A DNA stretch of 64,000 bases from Kwoniella bestiolae CBS 10118. Lineage: Eukaryota > Basidiomycota > Tremellomycetes > Tremellales > Cryptococcaceae. The stretch is taken from positions 1,178,001 through 1,242,000 of the forward strand of contig NC_089242.1 of the NCBI RefSeq assembly GCF_000512585.2, written 5' to 3'. Below, one piece after another: positions 24,701-35,592 of the stretch. The stretch's first letter is position 1. The number at the start of each line of letters is the position of its first letter. A model generated the notes under the pieces. That model was not told the DNA's origin and did not search any database. It was given only the letters and a program-made list of their open reading frames with translations. The position numbers were made by a program, and so were the translations under genes.

Positions 24701-25565
24701 CAACCTTGACCTTCTTCCCCCTCATACCGCCTCTTCCAGACGTCTGACCTTCTTCAGCTTTCTTCTCTTTGTTGGCTTTTCTAACTTCAGCTCTTTCCTC
24801 GGCCTTCTTCTTTTCTATCTGTTGCCTCGCCATCCTCTCACCGATAATCTTGGCATAGATGGTTGATTTATCTAAGAGGAAAGATAATCTAGCGGCTCGA
24901 GCAGCAGCCTGATATCGAGCATCGTGTGGTTTATGATCGATGGGTGGTAGGTTGGCATCGGAATGATATGGTGAGGGGTACATCGTGTTTAGTGTTGAAG
25001 AGTGTATTGAAATATGAGAGAGGACACGGTTCGAAAGAGGGGAATGTATATACGTGATATATTGGAGAGTCGTACAGAACAAAGAGTGTAAAGGAGAGAA
25101 ATGAACACAAAGGAAGGTAGTCAGCTTCCATCACCACGCTGACGAGATAGGTTATATTTCCATTTCCGACCGAACCAAACAAACAAATAACTCGGATGAA
25201 TTGAACTCCTGATATCGTGTGTATATGTGTGTGTGTACATCTCAAAAATATTCCTCCTCTTCTGCATTTCCAGGTGTGATGCAACGAGACAGAACATGTG
25301 GGTATCCCTTCAAACTCACCTGAGGATCACTTTCACCTTCCTCCTGAATCTCCGCTACCAGCTCTTCCGCATTGATCTTCTCTGCCCCTTCTTCTCCATT
25401 TTCATTTTTCACATCCCCATTTGCAACCTTCACATGGTCCACTAAACCCGGAGAGGCCGTTCGGGGAGATACAGGCATGGAGTTGGTGACGGACGTAGTT
25501 GCTGTATGAGAAAGGGAGGGGATGTTTTCGGAAGAGGTCGATGAAGTTGAGGTTGATGATGCCAT
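21799..25565 (-). CDS. IRC5: SNF2-family chromatin remodeller, LSH/HELLS/Irc5 type
   Basis: A double-stranded-DNA translocase that remodels nucleosomes; relatives (HELLS, DDM1, MUS-30, Irc5) act in heterochromatin, DNA methylation, cohesin loading and damage tolerance. Exons: 25565-25320, 24908-24582, 24523-24290, 24229-24098, 24040-23763, 23710-23644, 23584-23023, 22949-22711, 22651-22441, 22379-22073 and 22018-21799, giving 940 aa. Motifs: Walker A region [10 protein letters not shown] (K269), motif [12 protein letters not shown] (about 393-402), motif [20 protein letters not shown], and helicase C-terminal motifs including [12 protein letters not shown] and [11 protein letters not shown]. 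The LSH family is favoured by [22 protein letters not shown] and the coiled, Lys/Glu-rich N-terminus [16 protein letters not shown]. Start is uncertain: the first intron would be 411 nt, and an ATG at 24983 in frame with exon 2 is an alternative. Confidence 0.92.
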
Positions 25566-26119
25566 GTGTGTTACAGTGTGTCGTATGGTAAGATGTGGTA
25601 TGCTATGAGTATCTGTTATGGCAAGCACTTGAGTAAGAGAGCTCTATGAATCTATGGGATAATGATGGCTATAGGTACGATGATGACATGTAAAGTGATT
25701 TCAATGATATCCATACAGTGATCATAATTCTCGATCGCGACTCTCTAAAATTCAATGTTACATCTCACCACAGGGGTTGACTCATCCATCCATCTATCCA
25801 TTCGACGCGTATATTACGTATTCACATTCCACCCTAGGTCAGCTCGAGTTCCCCTTTATTACCGCCACCCCGTTTAGATTGGAACAGACATCGCCACGGA
25901 TATCTTCCTGATCCTTTGAAATGCTAATCCCGCGAAACTCCGTTTTCAACCTCACACCAAAAATCTCCAATTCGCACTTTGGTACTTTGGCTGTCACTGA
26001 CTCTGTCGTGTGGTTGTTGCTTGCTGCTCGCTGCTGGTTGATGCCAAAAAACCTTTAATTGTTGATCATCCTCTAAATAGTCTTACCCTTCTTCATCCTT
26101 CAAAAAAAGACAAGTCAAG
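25566..26119. promoter_or_regulatory. Divergent promoter region between the SNF2 gene and RPL23
   Basis: About 550 bp between two start codons. The RPL23 side carries a T/G/C-rich stretch and a TCTTACCCTTCTTCATCCTT leader, common in highly expressed fungal genes. No specific element is claimed. Confidence 0.45.
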
Positions 26120-27255
26120 ATGTCCGCCAAATGTGAGTGGTTTGTACAGAATGGACGCGGGACAGGATAGGATAACAGAGGGACATGGACGATATGGTAT
26201 ATTTGTGGGTTGGAAGCAAGAAGGATAATAAGAATATTTCGACCAACAAGTCAACATAGAGGAAGCATTGAGGGATAAGAAGATGTCAAAGACATGAGGG
26301 AGGGAGAGGCCGGGGAAGGTCGTTGGTGGAAGTGCTGGACATATAAACAAGGATCCCGACAAATATCAACACAGCAAACCTACGATCTCATCCAATTCGA
26401 CATATTCGACCAACCTCAATTAGAATGCTAGATACCATACCATATCGTCCTATCCTATCCTATCCTGGTCTCTGCAGAAATAGGAGGATCACCACCCATA
26501 AAAGTTCTTAACTGATCTATATTGCTATTCCCAGCCGCCGCTGCCGGTACCAAATTCAGAATGTCCCTCGGTCTCCCCGTCGGAGCCGTCATGAACTGTG
26601 CTGATAACTCTGGTGCTAAGAGTGGGTTTATACTCCCCCTTTCTGAGGAAATGTGGAACGACGATGATGCTGATTGTTTTTCTTGGGAATAATATTAGAC
26701 CTCTACGTTATCTCAGTTGTCGGTTTCGGTGCCAGACTTAACAGACTTCCCGCTGCCGCTGCTGGTGATATGGTTATGGCTTCGGTCAAGAAGGGAAAGC
26801 CTGAACTCAGAAAGAAGGGTCAGTGAGGTCGAGTCTCCTCACGGGATAATCATACTGACGTGCTGCTCATTTTTCCATTTCATTCTCGACCACTTTCCAA
26901 CAACCTATTTACTCTTGATCTCTCATTCGCAATTACACCTGAACCTACCTGTTCGACATCACAGTGATGCCCGCCGTCATCTGCCGACAAAGAAAGCCAT
27001 GGAGAAGAAGGGACGGTATCTTCCTCTACTTCGAGGACAACGCCGGTGTCATCGTCAACGCCAAGGGTGAGATGAAGGGAAGTGCCATCAACGGTCCTGT
27101 AGCCAAGGAATGTGTGAGTGTTTCTCTTTTGCTCACACCGTTGCTGTCCAGTCATTGGTCGAGTATGAGTGTACGTGTGCTGATCATATCCTGTTCCTTC
27201 TCAATAGGCCGACTTGTGGCCTCGTATCGCTTCCAACGCCGGTACCGTCGTATAA
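26120..27255 (+). CDS. RPL23: 60S ribosomal protein uL14 (Rpl23)
   Basis: A component of the large ribosomal subunit near the inter-subunit bridge and translation-factor binding site. Exons are 26120-26132, 26535-26621, 26699-26818, 26965-27113 and 27208-27255, giving 138 aa, the family's usual length. The first exon has only 13 nt (MSAK plus one base) and is followed by a 402-nt intron, much longer than its neighbours. Conserved segments include [73 protein letters not shown] and the C-terminus [15 protein letters not shown]. Identification is secure. Confidence 0.97.
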
Positions 27256-27864
27256 GCGGAGGGGCTTCGTTAGATCTGGTTTGAGGGGGGTTCTTCTTTG
27301 TACGATGACATGATGAGCATGGATCATACAACCTGCACTGCACACTGTACGGCCTGAATCAATATCGGGTTCCTAAGCCTTTGAACTATCTGCGAAATGA
27401 CATGTCATGTCATTGACATTTGGATCTGCAGTCTGATGCTGGTAATTGTGCTGATATGCTTGATGGATTATGATGCCGGCTTATTTAGTAATTGACATTT
27501 GCACAGGGGTATCAAGATGACATGTCTGGTATAAGCTAAACACGGTATATACAGAATGGTATAATCCTTTTTGAAAGTATGGTATAAATCTACTTCAAAC
27601 TGACCTATCCCAGTTATGTTGCCTGATTTCTATATTCTATTATTCACTTGATGGATACTGTACCCATTTATGAGAAAATCATACAGATATCACAAAGACC
27701 TGCCATTGTGATTGAGAATCTAGCGAAACTCTGGACAAGATACTGTTGACAGCTTGATCAGCTAAAGATTGTGATAGAAAGTATCAAACGTCCACTTCTA
27801 GCTGAGGTGTCTACTCACCTGGGATCTTCCCCTAAAACTGCACAATATCATAAATAAATCACCT
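27256..27864. other. Convergent 3' spacer between RPL23 and RCE1
   Basis: About 600 bp, A/T-rich, with both 3' UTRs. Nothing else seen. Confidence 0.5.
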
Positions 27865-29277
27865 TCATAACCTTCTCACGCCCCATACGAAACCAGCTAT
27901 ACCCGCCAGATAACTAGTCCAGATCACTTGCAAAAGCGGGAAAAATATCTATCAGCTATCTGCCGCACTACTGCATGTATCTTCAAGCTGAGCAAGACAC
28001 TCACGTATCTTCTTCTTTGGATGTCGAGCTATCGCAGTTGAGGGTAGATATATGCCCATGATATTACAGAATACATGTGAGCTCAACGGAGGGATCACCG
28101 AGCCTGTACAACCACAATACGACACACTGCGTCTCAGCTCTACGCTGATGGATCCAAGGCATTCCGATAGGGGTACTTACCAGTGGTGAGGAAAAGGTAT
28201 GAAGCGAACCATCCGAACAGTGTCGTATAGCCTAGTTGGAATACTGTGTGATACCAGACCAGAGTCAATATGAGATCACTACTATGTTGAAGGATGAGGT
28301 CCAGGACTCACAGCATCCCAGAATAGCGTGTATGGCCGCATCTCTGGTGGAACCGTTCTTCCTATACGTCTCGAGCGCATGATGTGCATGAGCTGATAGT
28401 AGTAGTCTTACATCGTCAGCTTGTCAATCCGACCACATCGGGCAAGCAGGGACAGCTAATTGAGTTATGACTGACCTATACCAAACCATAATGGAGTACC
28501 GAATACGAGGGATCTGAAAGTTAATCCGCCTAATATCGAGACTGCCAGGATGGTCGATCGAAATACCAGTTCTTCAGTGATAGGGCCCTGTAAGACCAGA
28601 TCAGCCATACTAGATCAACCCACGATGACTTGAGTCGATCCACTCACCACACCATAATTCCTAAATTCGATCAACCCAAATTCCCTCCAACCTCTTTTCA
28701 ACCTCTGTACGATACTCTCGTTATAATGTCTTCCACCTACAATCGGCAGATCGCCATCGAGGTACATCGATACCAACGGTCCAGTCATGAGTATCGGAGC
28801 CAATGTCCAGGGCAATACATTGCTTATCGCACTGCTCTTGAGGGTGGGTAATCTCAACCCCAACAAGGTAAGACTCTGTCTCAATTCCGTTCCTATACGA
28901 TTACTAGGATGAGATAGGTGGTTGATAGTGAGATGAACACCTGATAGAGAGAGAACAGTAGAGATAGTAACAGCTATCATCCTTTTCTTGATAGTCTCAG
29001 GATGATCCCTCGAACCAGGTTTCGGTCCATTCTCATACCTAATTTCTACGTCGTCTACATCCGTTGATGAGATAGGCGGTATAGCTGGTGAGTTACCATC
29101 TTCTTTCGGTGTGATGGGTCGAGATGATTTGGGAGTAGGGGTAGATGTGGATAAGAATTTCTGAGAGATGTATAGTGATCCGACGTATGATGATGTGAAT
29201 AGGAATGAGAGTGCGTGGGCTGTTGATGGTGTGATTATACCTACCAGACTGGGTGGTAGGGTGAGTGATGGGTCCAT
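27865..29277 (-). CDS. RCE1: CAAX prenyl protease 2 (Rce1)
   Basis: The ER-membrane endoprotease that removes the last three residues of prenylated CAAX proteins such as Ras, Rho and mating pheromone. Exons are 29277-28648, 28587-28476, 28392-28312, 28243-28181, 28103-28005 and 27926-27865, giving 348 aa. The ABI/CPBP catalytic motifs are present: EExxxR (E215, E216 to R220 in TEELVFR), the histidine of AHAHHALETYR (H249 region) and HxxxN (H305 to N309 in HVFCN). Several hydrophobic spans surround them. The N-terminal exon also encodes a soluble acidic loop (about residues 50-85). It shares a promoter region of about 390 bp with the MIT/coiled-coil gene on the other strand. Confidence 0.95.
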
Positions 29278-29667
29278 CGTCGTGTTCGATCTTGAGATGA
29301 TGGAATGAGGATCGAAAGGATGGATATATCAAAATACATGAATGAGAGAGAGAAGTGTTTGATGGTGATCAGATATGACATACCAGCAACGTCGAACGAG
29401 AACAATAACAGGTCCAAGCGTATTTTATGGTTATTTGGTGTATCATGTTGTATTATGTAATCCAGTTACGGCATGAACATTCCGGTCAACTGTCTTTGCC
29501 GAGTATATAACTGACTCTGTTGACTATTTCCTTTCTTTCTCTCATCTAAACGTCCCATACAGAAATACGTAGTGACTACCACAGAGTTCATAGAGACAAG
29601 AGACTACTACCACGATGCTCGTGTAGCTGTGTCTCACCGCACGAGACCAGCTGCTCAACAGCCCATC
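29278..29667. promoter_or_regulatory. Divergent promoter region between RCE1 and the MIT/coiled-coil gene
   Basis: About 390 bp between two start codons. No individual site recognised. Confidence 0.45.
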
Positions 29668-31398
29668 ATGTCCACCAACTCACCTTCTTCCTCCTCCCCT
29701 ACCCCATCCAGCTTCAACCCCCTCCAACGAGCTCACACCCTATCCCTCCAAGCATCCACACTCCTTCGTCCAGCGCTCGTACCCATATCATCCCTCAAAG
29801 CAGCCCTGGTATCGTACCAAGAAGCTATACAGCTATACGAGAGAGCCCAACAAGATGCCGCAGACAAGGGAAGCGATGAAGTCAATACCCTCAAGATGCT
29901 GGTCATCCAACATCGCAAGCTGCTCAAGGATGTGGAGAGGCGAATATCGATTGCTCAGAAAGATCAATTTGCAGCTATATCTGTACCGCCGACTCGACAG
30001 AGTATAGATAGCACGGCTCGACCAGCACAGAGGAGGTTGGTCAGTGAGAGTGCTGCGTCTCGGAGTGAGGGGATCAGTGTACCCAGTACATTTGGGCTGA
30101 CAGGTATCCCGCCATCTGGTATAGGTAAGCTTATCATTGCACTTAGATTGAATCAGCTTACTAAATACATTTATGATAGTCAATCGCACATCGATTCCCC
30201 CCTTTTCTCTCCGTCCTGCACCTAATCCACCTCCTCCGGGCGAACCATCCCTCTCCCCACTATATTCCTCTTCATCCACCTCTTCCTCCACAGAAGAATC
30301 ATTCATTCATTTCGGATCACCCCCCGAAACACTAGATCCATTCTCGAGGTTCTGGGGGATGCTCGAAAATATGATAGAGGAAGTTAGTGGGCCGGTGATG
30401 TTCGCTACTGCTCCTGTGGATGCACCTCCACCTACAAGCGATCCCACGTCAACTACGAAGAAGGAAGACAAGTTGAGTAGGGAGAAAACCATCACCAAGA
30501 AAGATAAAGGCAAGGAGAAGGGCAAGGAGAAGGAGAAGGCTGAGCCTGAAGATAGTTTTTACGTGGTGAAGAATCGTAGGGATCGGGTGGGGATGGGGAA
30601 TACCGAGTCGACGGATGAAGAAGACGTTGGAGAGTTGGTTGAGAGGCCTACTTCTACAAATAGGTAGGATAAATCTCATCCTCCCGCACAATGACAGGTT
30701 TGGGAGGTAGCTTCGATATCTATGACGTTTTCTCCAACGGTTCGTCAAGCCAAGCTAAGCCGATGACATTTCATTTCCAGCGCACCCACCAAAACAGCCG
30801 AAGAACTCTTACTTGAAAATGCATCTTTGAAAACCTCCCTAGACGCATTAGCCCTCCACGCAGAATCGGTGGATAATACCAATAAGACCTTGAAGAAACA
30901 GCTGGAAGAAAGGGAAAAGGGGTTGAAAGTCTTGATGGAGGGGTTGAAGAGGGAAGCAGGGAGGGTCAAGTCGGTAGTGGGGCAATCGCAATTACTCTCC
31001 GGGTCTAGTATCAACTCGAGTAGGATACCTGCTTTGGGGTTGGTGGGTTCGACGGGAGGTGTGAGTGGGAAAGAGGATTCGAGTTGTAAGCTTTCCAGTT
31101 GTCGATTTGTGGGAAATAAAGCTTATATTGGTATTGATACTTATCGACAGCCAAGAAGCGGATAAAGGAATTGGAAGATGAATTGCGTTCGTTGAGAAGT
31201 GAGAATGAGAAGCAGAAAGAGCAGATAGGGAGGTATAAGGAACGGGTAAGCTTCCGTTTTCGATTCGACTACCAAGCGAAAGACAGCAAGCTTATGTCGA
31301 TGTCCTGCGGAAACCAGTTTGAGAAGATCAAGCAGAATGCGAAAGCCAAGAAGGAAGCTAAGTTGGCTGCTACGGTTCAGTCTGATGGGAATGGGTGA
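29668..31398 (+). CDS. MIT-like and coiled-coil protein (possible Atg38/NRBF2 relative)
   Basis: Exons are 29668-30124, 30180-30663, 30781-31085, 31151-31245 and 31318-31398, giving 473 aa. After a Ser/Pro leader, residues about 15-95 form a three-helix MIT-like segment (SLKAALVSYQEAIQLYERAQ ... LKMLVIQHRKLLKDVERRI). A conserved-looking block follows (DPFSRFWGMLENMIEEVSGP), then a Lys-rich stretch with DSFYVV, and the C-terminal third is a coiled coil (residues about 320-360 and 420-470). MIT plus C-terminal coil is the layout of Atg38/NRBF2, which links PI3-kinase complex I for autophagy, but this assignment is inference. The start at 29668 is preferred because an upstream in-frame extension lacks a better ATG. 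Confidence 0.75.
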
Positions 31399-31885
31399 GA
31401 TCTGATGCTTATCAAATATAAAGGAGGGAACGTTGTATCATTGGTGTGTATCGTTTGTATATGTTGTATATGATAGGTTTGTAAGTTTGTATTCGTTCAG
31501 TGCTTATATGACAAGCATATGTATGTTATAGTCATGTACAGGATAACAGTGTAGCAACACAGCGAGTCAATTGTTCTGACTGATCACGAGCAGTACTGAC
31601 AGATCTCACAAAAACTGTGTCTCAACTGTCAAGTCAGAATAGGATCAACGTCCCCAGCTCATACCACAAAACGCAAACGATGCAACCTGTACCCAAAGTG
31701 ATATTGAAAATGCAAAGCAAGCCTTCATCACATCCACGTCGTAGGCTACTCCTACCCACTACCACTACCTATAGATTATCATATCCCAAACTATCATCAT
31801 CCTCCTACAATAGTTCGACATATAACCTATAACCTCTCCACCACCACCACCAAATAATCCAAAATCCAAAAAGAGAATATCGAAA
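31399..31885. other. Convergent 3' spacer
   Basis: About 490 bp between the MIT/coiled-coil gene and RPS5. A/T-rich; presumably 3' UTRs. Nothing else seen. Confidence 0.5.
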
Positions 31886-33006
31886 TTATCGGTTAGATTT
31901 AGCTACTCTCTCAAGCTCATCCTTCTTCTTGATAGCGTAAGAGTTGGAAGAACCTTTAGCGGCGTTGACGAGCTCGTCGGCGAGACATTCGGAAACGGAC
32001 TTGGAGTTCTTGAAGGCTGATTCTCTGGTACCGACGGTTAAGAGGGAGACGGCTTGGTTGACTCGTCGGAGGGGGGAAACATCGACGGCTTGTCTTCGGA
32101 CGGTACCCTGGGATCCGATTCGGGTGGAGTCTTCTCGGGGACCGGTGTTGACGATGGCGTCGACTGATAGTATTAACACGGGTTAGTCATGCTGTGTCTA
32201 CGCAGTGGAGAGACATGGCAAGAAGGGAAAGGTTTGTCGATAGACATGAGGTAGAAGGAACAGAAAGAGAGAAAAACTCACCCAACACTTGGATAGGGTT
32301 TTGCTCAGTGACGAGGTGGATGATCTCAAAGGCGTGTTGGACGATTCGGACGGCCATGATCTTTTTACCGTTGTTTCGGCCGTTCATCATGAGGCTGTGG
32401 TAGACGGGTAGAATCAGCATTGATGATCGATCGATACTTGCTTTCTCTGCGTATTCGCATTCCTTTCCAGCAACAGCATGCCAAACCACCACTCACGCGT
32501 TGACAAGTCGCTCAACAATGGGCATTCGTCCCTTGGCGAATTGCTTCTTGGCATATCGACCGGCGGTGTGGGCTATGTGATGCAGGAGGGACTGTCAGCA
32601 TCGATTGACTCTGATATGCAATATTCGATTATTTGGTGTAAACGGAATATCCAACTCACGAACGTAAACAGCGTGGTTGACGTTGATGTAGTCGGTAAGG
32701 GAGATATCCTTGACCTCAACACTGTGGTGAACGAGGAATTAGCATGATATTCTTGTCCATCTATTGTCCTTTCTCCTTCTTCGTGCCCTCTTATCCTTCT
32801 CCTAATGACCATCTTAAGATCCTCCATATCGTAGTGATTCCTCCTATGCAGACAGCCCTCTTCTTCCAATCCAATCCTCCAGATCTACACCCCCCTGATA
32901 TGATGAGACATATCACTCACCCCTCAGAGTCCCACTTTCCGAAAAGCTTAACGGAACCCTCTGAAGCTACTTTAGCAACATCGTTAGGAAGAGTTTGAAG
33001 AGCCAT
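31886..33006 (-). CDS. RPS5: 40S ribosomal protein uS7 (Rps5)
   Basis: A small-subunit protein at the head, contacting mRNA and E-site tRNA. Exons are 33006-32921, 32721-32660, 32572-32497, 32394-32282 and 32163-31886, giving 204 aa. Diagnostic segments are [60 protein letters not shown] and [20 protein letters not shown], ending [14 protein letters not shown]. The start ATG has A at -3. A GTGAGT donor upstream, near 33230 on the minus strand, suggests a possible 5' UTR intron. The N-terminus is short, like metazoan Rps5 rather than the longer yeast one. Confidence 0.97.
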
Positions 33007-34451
33007 CTTGATCAAATCCTCCTTTTTTAATTTATCCAGTCCTTCTAAATCGATTCGAGGTGATATATCGAGTCGGAATGAAGGTCGACTGATGTGTTTT
33101 GTAGTGAGTGATAGCTTAAGGCTTGAAGGATAGGTCTGCACTTGACAGTTGTCCACTTTGATATTCGATATACTGCAACTGCTACTGCCAGTCAGTGATG
33201 CCAATGCCAAACCTCGAATCCTCAAACTCACCGAAGCACTGGATGGTCGATACCTTGATGGACCGGAAAATCGCGGCGTTATAGCTCCTACCTTGCTGAG
33301 AGAAATGGGAGAGGGGAATTAGTGGCAAGAGGCTTAAGACCGATTCTTAAAACCGATGTTGTGATACGTAAGCAGTTGGCTGTCGGATATCGCCGCCTCT
33401 GTTTATCGATGCATCCTTATCGAAGAACAGCACAGTCATCTGCAGACGGGAGCGTTCTTTGGTGAATGACTATTCCTATGGTGTTCTCGTCTCCATATAA
33501 CTGATCGTGGCTCACTTGTCAGAGAATCGCAAAAAGGCCATGACATTGCTGAACGTGAGCCTTGTCTATGGTGTTCTCGAAATACGATTTACTATATACG
33601 CTTTGCATTGCTTTGCAAGTTTCTGATTGATACTTGTTGTTTGGGCCTTCCCAACGCTGATCGCTGGCTCATGCTCATCATCTCTCAATGATTCGTATCA
33701 GATGTATAGTTCGACTCGCTCTAAATTGTATCAATCGGTCTCCTCGCGAGCGTTGCTTATACTTTGTTTGTTCATGCTTTGCGTTGGGGTGAACGATGAG
33801 CAATGTTCGCCCTCTCCGTTCGCGACATGTTTGTGCAGTCTGCAATCGAGAGCAAAGAGATATACATGATAGGGATCAGACAAACAATATCTGATTCCCG
33901 ATGTTGATACTTGTCACAAAGGCAATATGAAACTAAAGGGGTGTAGTCTACGACAGTAGAGCGAAGAGAAGGAAGTCACACGTTCAGGTATCCAAATTGT
34001 GCATCCGGACAAAATCAACTGTTAGTTGTGGTGCTATCACCAAGCCGCATTGATCTGTCGCTGTTTGGCGCCCGCTGAATGATGATGTCAACGCCCATGA
34101 TCAACGCATGCACTGGTTGATCCAACTTTCATAACTGCCAATGAGGGTTTACCCTTATAAATTCGCTGTCCAGCATTCGGAACAACCCGGAACCAATCAA
34201 GGAATGTGCCTACCAAGCGGAGTTTCACGAAACGCCGTTGCTAGCGTACCGACCATCCTGAATGAGGCATTTCCGAGTCCTGTTATATCCACTCCACCTC
34301 ATAGGGCAAAACATCCTTGCTGCACTGAGCACTACAGACTCAGCAAAAGGGTTTTCTCGTTATCCTCATATCATCATACTCTCTTGACTTTATTCAGCAT
34401 TGTTGTACAAAAACCTCTTCTCTCTTAGCTCATACTCCCCACTCAGCTACC
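33007..34451. other. Divergent intergenic region of about 1.4 kb
   Basis: Lies between the RPS5 and COX5 start codons. The left part may include an RPS5 5' UTR exon and intron. The rest holds only short frames without support. No RNA gene recognised. Confidence 0.5.
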
Positions 34452-35592
34452 ATGTCCGTCCTCCGAGCCTCTCGATCAGTCGTAGCCCCCCTCTCTTTCA
34501 AGAGGTTCGCATCTACCATCTCCGTCCAATCGACCTCTTCCAACCTCACCGGTGGATCTTTGGGTAACATCGAAGCTTCATGGAAAGGTTTGAGTGCCGA
34601 GAACCAATATGAGATTTACCAACAGCTCGAGCAGATCCAAAAGAAGGACTGGAAGGAGTTGACCCTCGATGAGAAGAAAGCTGGTGAGTCGACTGCATCC
34701 CCTCAGTATCGCTATCGCTATGAAAGCAGAAAACGCGTATAGGGAAGGGAAGGAGGGATATCATTAAAATGTAATTGGATGATAATCATATCCGGCTCGT
34801 TCCGGGTCAATCAACCTGCTTTGCGGAGGATCAACATAACATCTGGGGATCAACATTGATCTTCAAGTGCGAGTTGGAATGCATAGAACGGGTCTTGGAT
34901 CTTGCAAAGATGTCGAGGATGCATACAGATGAGATGGAGGATCGTATGTGGGGAGGAAGAATTGACGCAGGGATACTTCCTCTTCCCTGGGCTCCACTTA
35001 TAATTCCCACGCTACTCATTGGTCCTCCTCTCTCGTTGCGATGTTGGTCAATATCATGAAAGATCTTATGCTGACGATATCGATCTCTTCTCGTCCTATA
35101 TTAACCCTCTCCCCGTTCTACTCGACCACCATTTCTTTTCCATACAACTTGTACCTCTCCCCTCGACTTCAACCAGCCTACTTCGTCGCTTTCGGTCCTC
35201 ACGGTCCCCGAACACCCGTCAACGAGAAAGGCCACGGTATCAAAGTCTTTGCCGGTGTACTCGCTGCCGTCGGTGCCGCTTACGGTACTTTGTTATTCGT
35301 CCGAAGCCAAGGTGGGTTTCGGTGCACTGCTATCCCTCATATGATGGTCGGGGTGTCATGGGGAGTATGACCGCTAATTTCTGTGACGATGCTATAGCCC
35401 CTCCTCCTCCCGCTACTATGACTCAAGAATACCAAGACAAGATGACAGAATACATGAGAAGCCAAAACATGAACCCTATCGTGAGTCATCTTGCTTGCCT
35501 ATCTCTCATCATCCCATCTGGTGCTGATGTGTCCGCTTCCTCGACTTCAGTCCGGTGTCTCCTCCGACCCCAAGAAAACCATGAGACAATAG
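34452..35592 (+). CDS. COX5: Cytochrome c oxidase subunit 5 (mammalian subunit IV family)
   Basis: A nuclear-encoded inner-membrane subunit of complex IV. Exons are 34452-34683, 35177-35311, 35398-35480 and 35551-35592, giving 163 aa. Residues 1-20 (MSVLRASRSVVAPLSFKRFA) are a mitochondrial presequence. The matrix domain has the block WKGLSAENQYEIYQQLEQ and DEKKAAYFVAFGPHGPR, followed by one membrane span (VFAGVLAAVGAAYGTLLFV) and a short intermembrane-space tail ending SDPKKTMRQ. The join at AAYFVAFGPHGPR is well conserved in the family, which supports the unusually long 493-nt first intron. A small C-terminal exon of 42 nt completes the frame. Confidence 0.95.
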
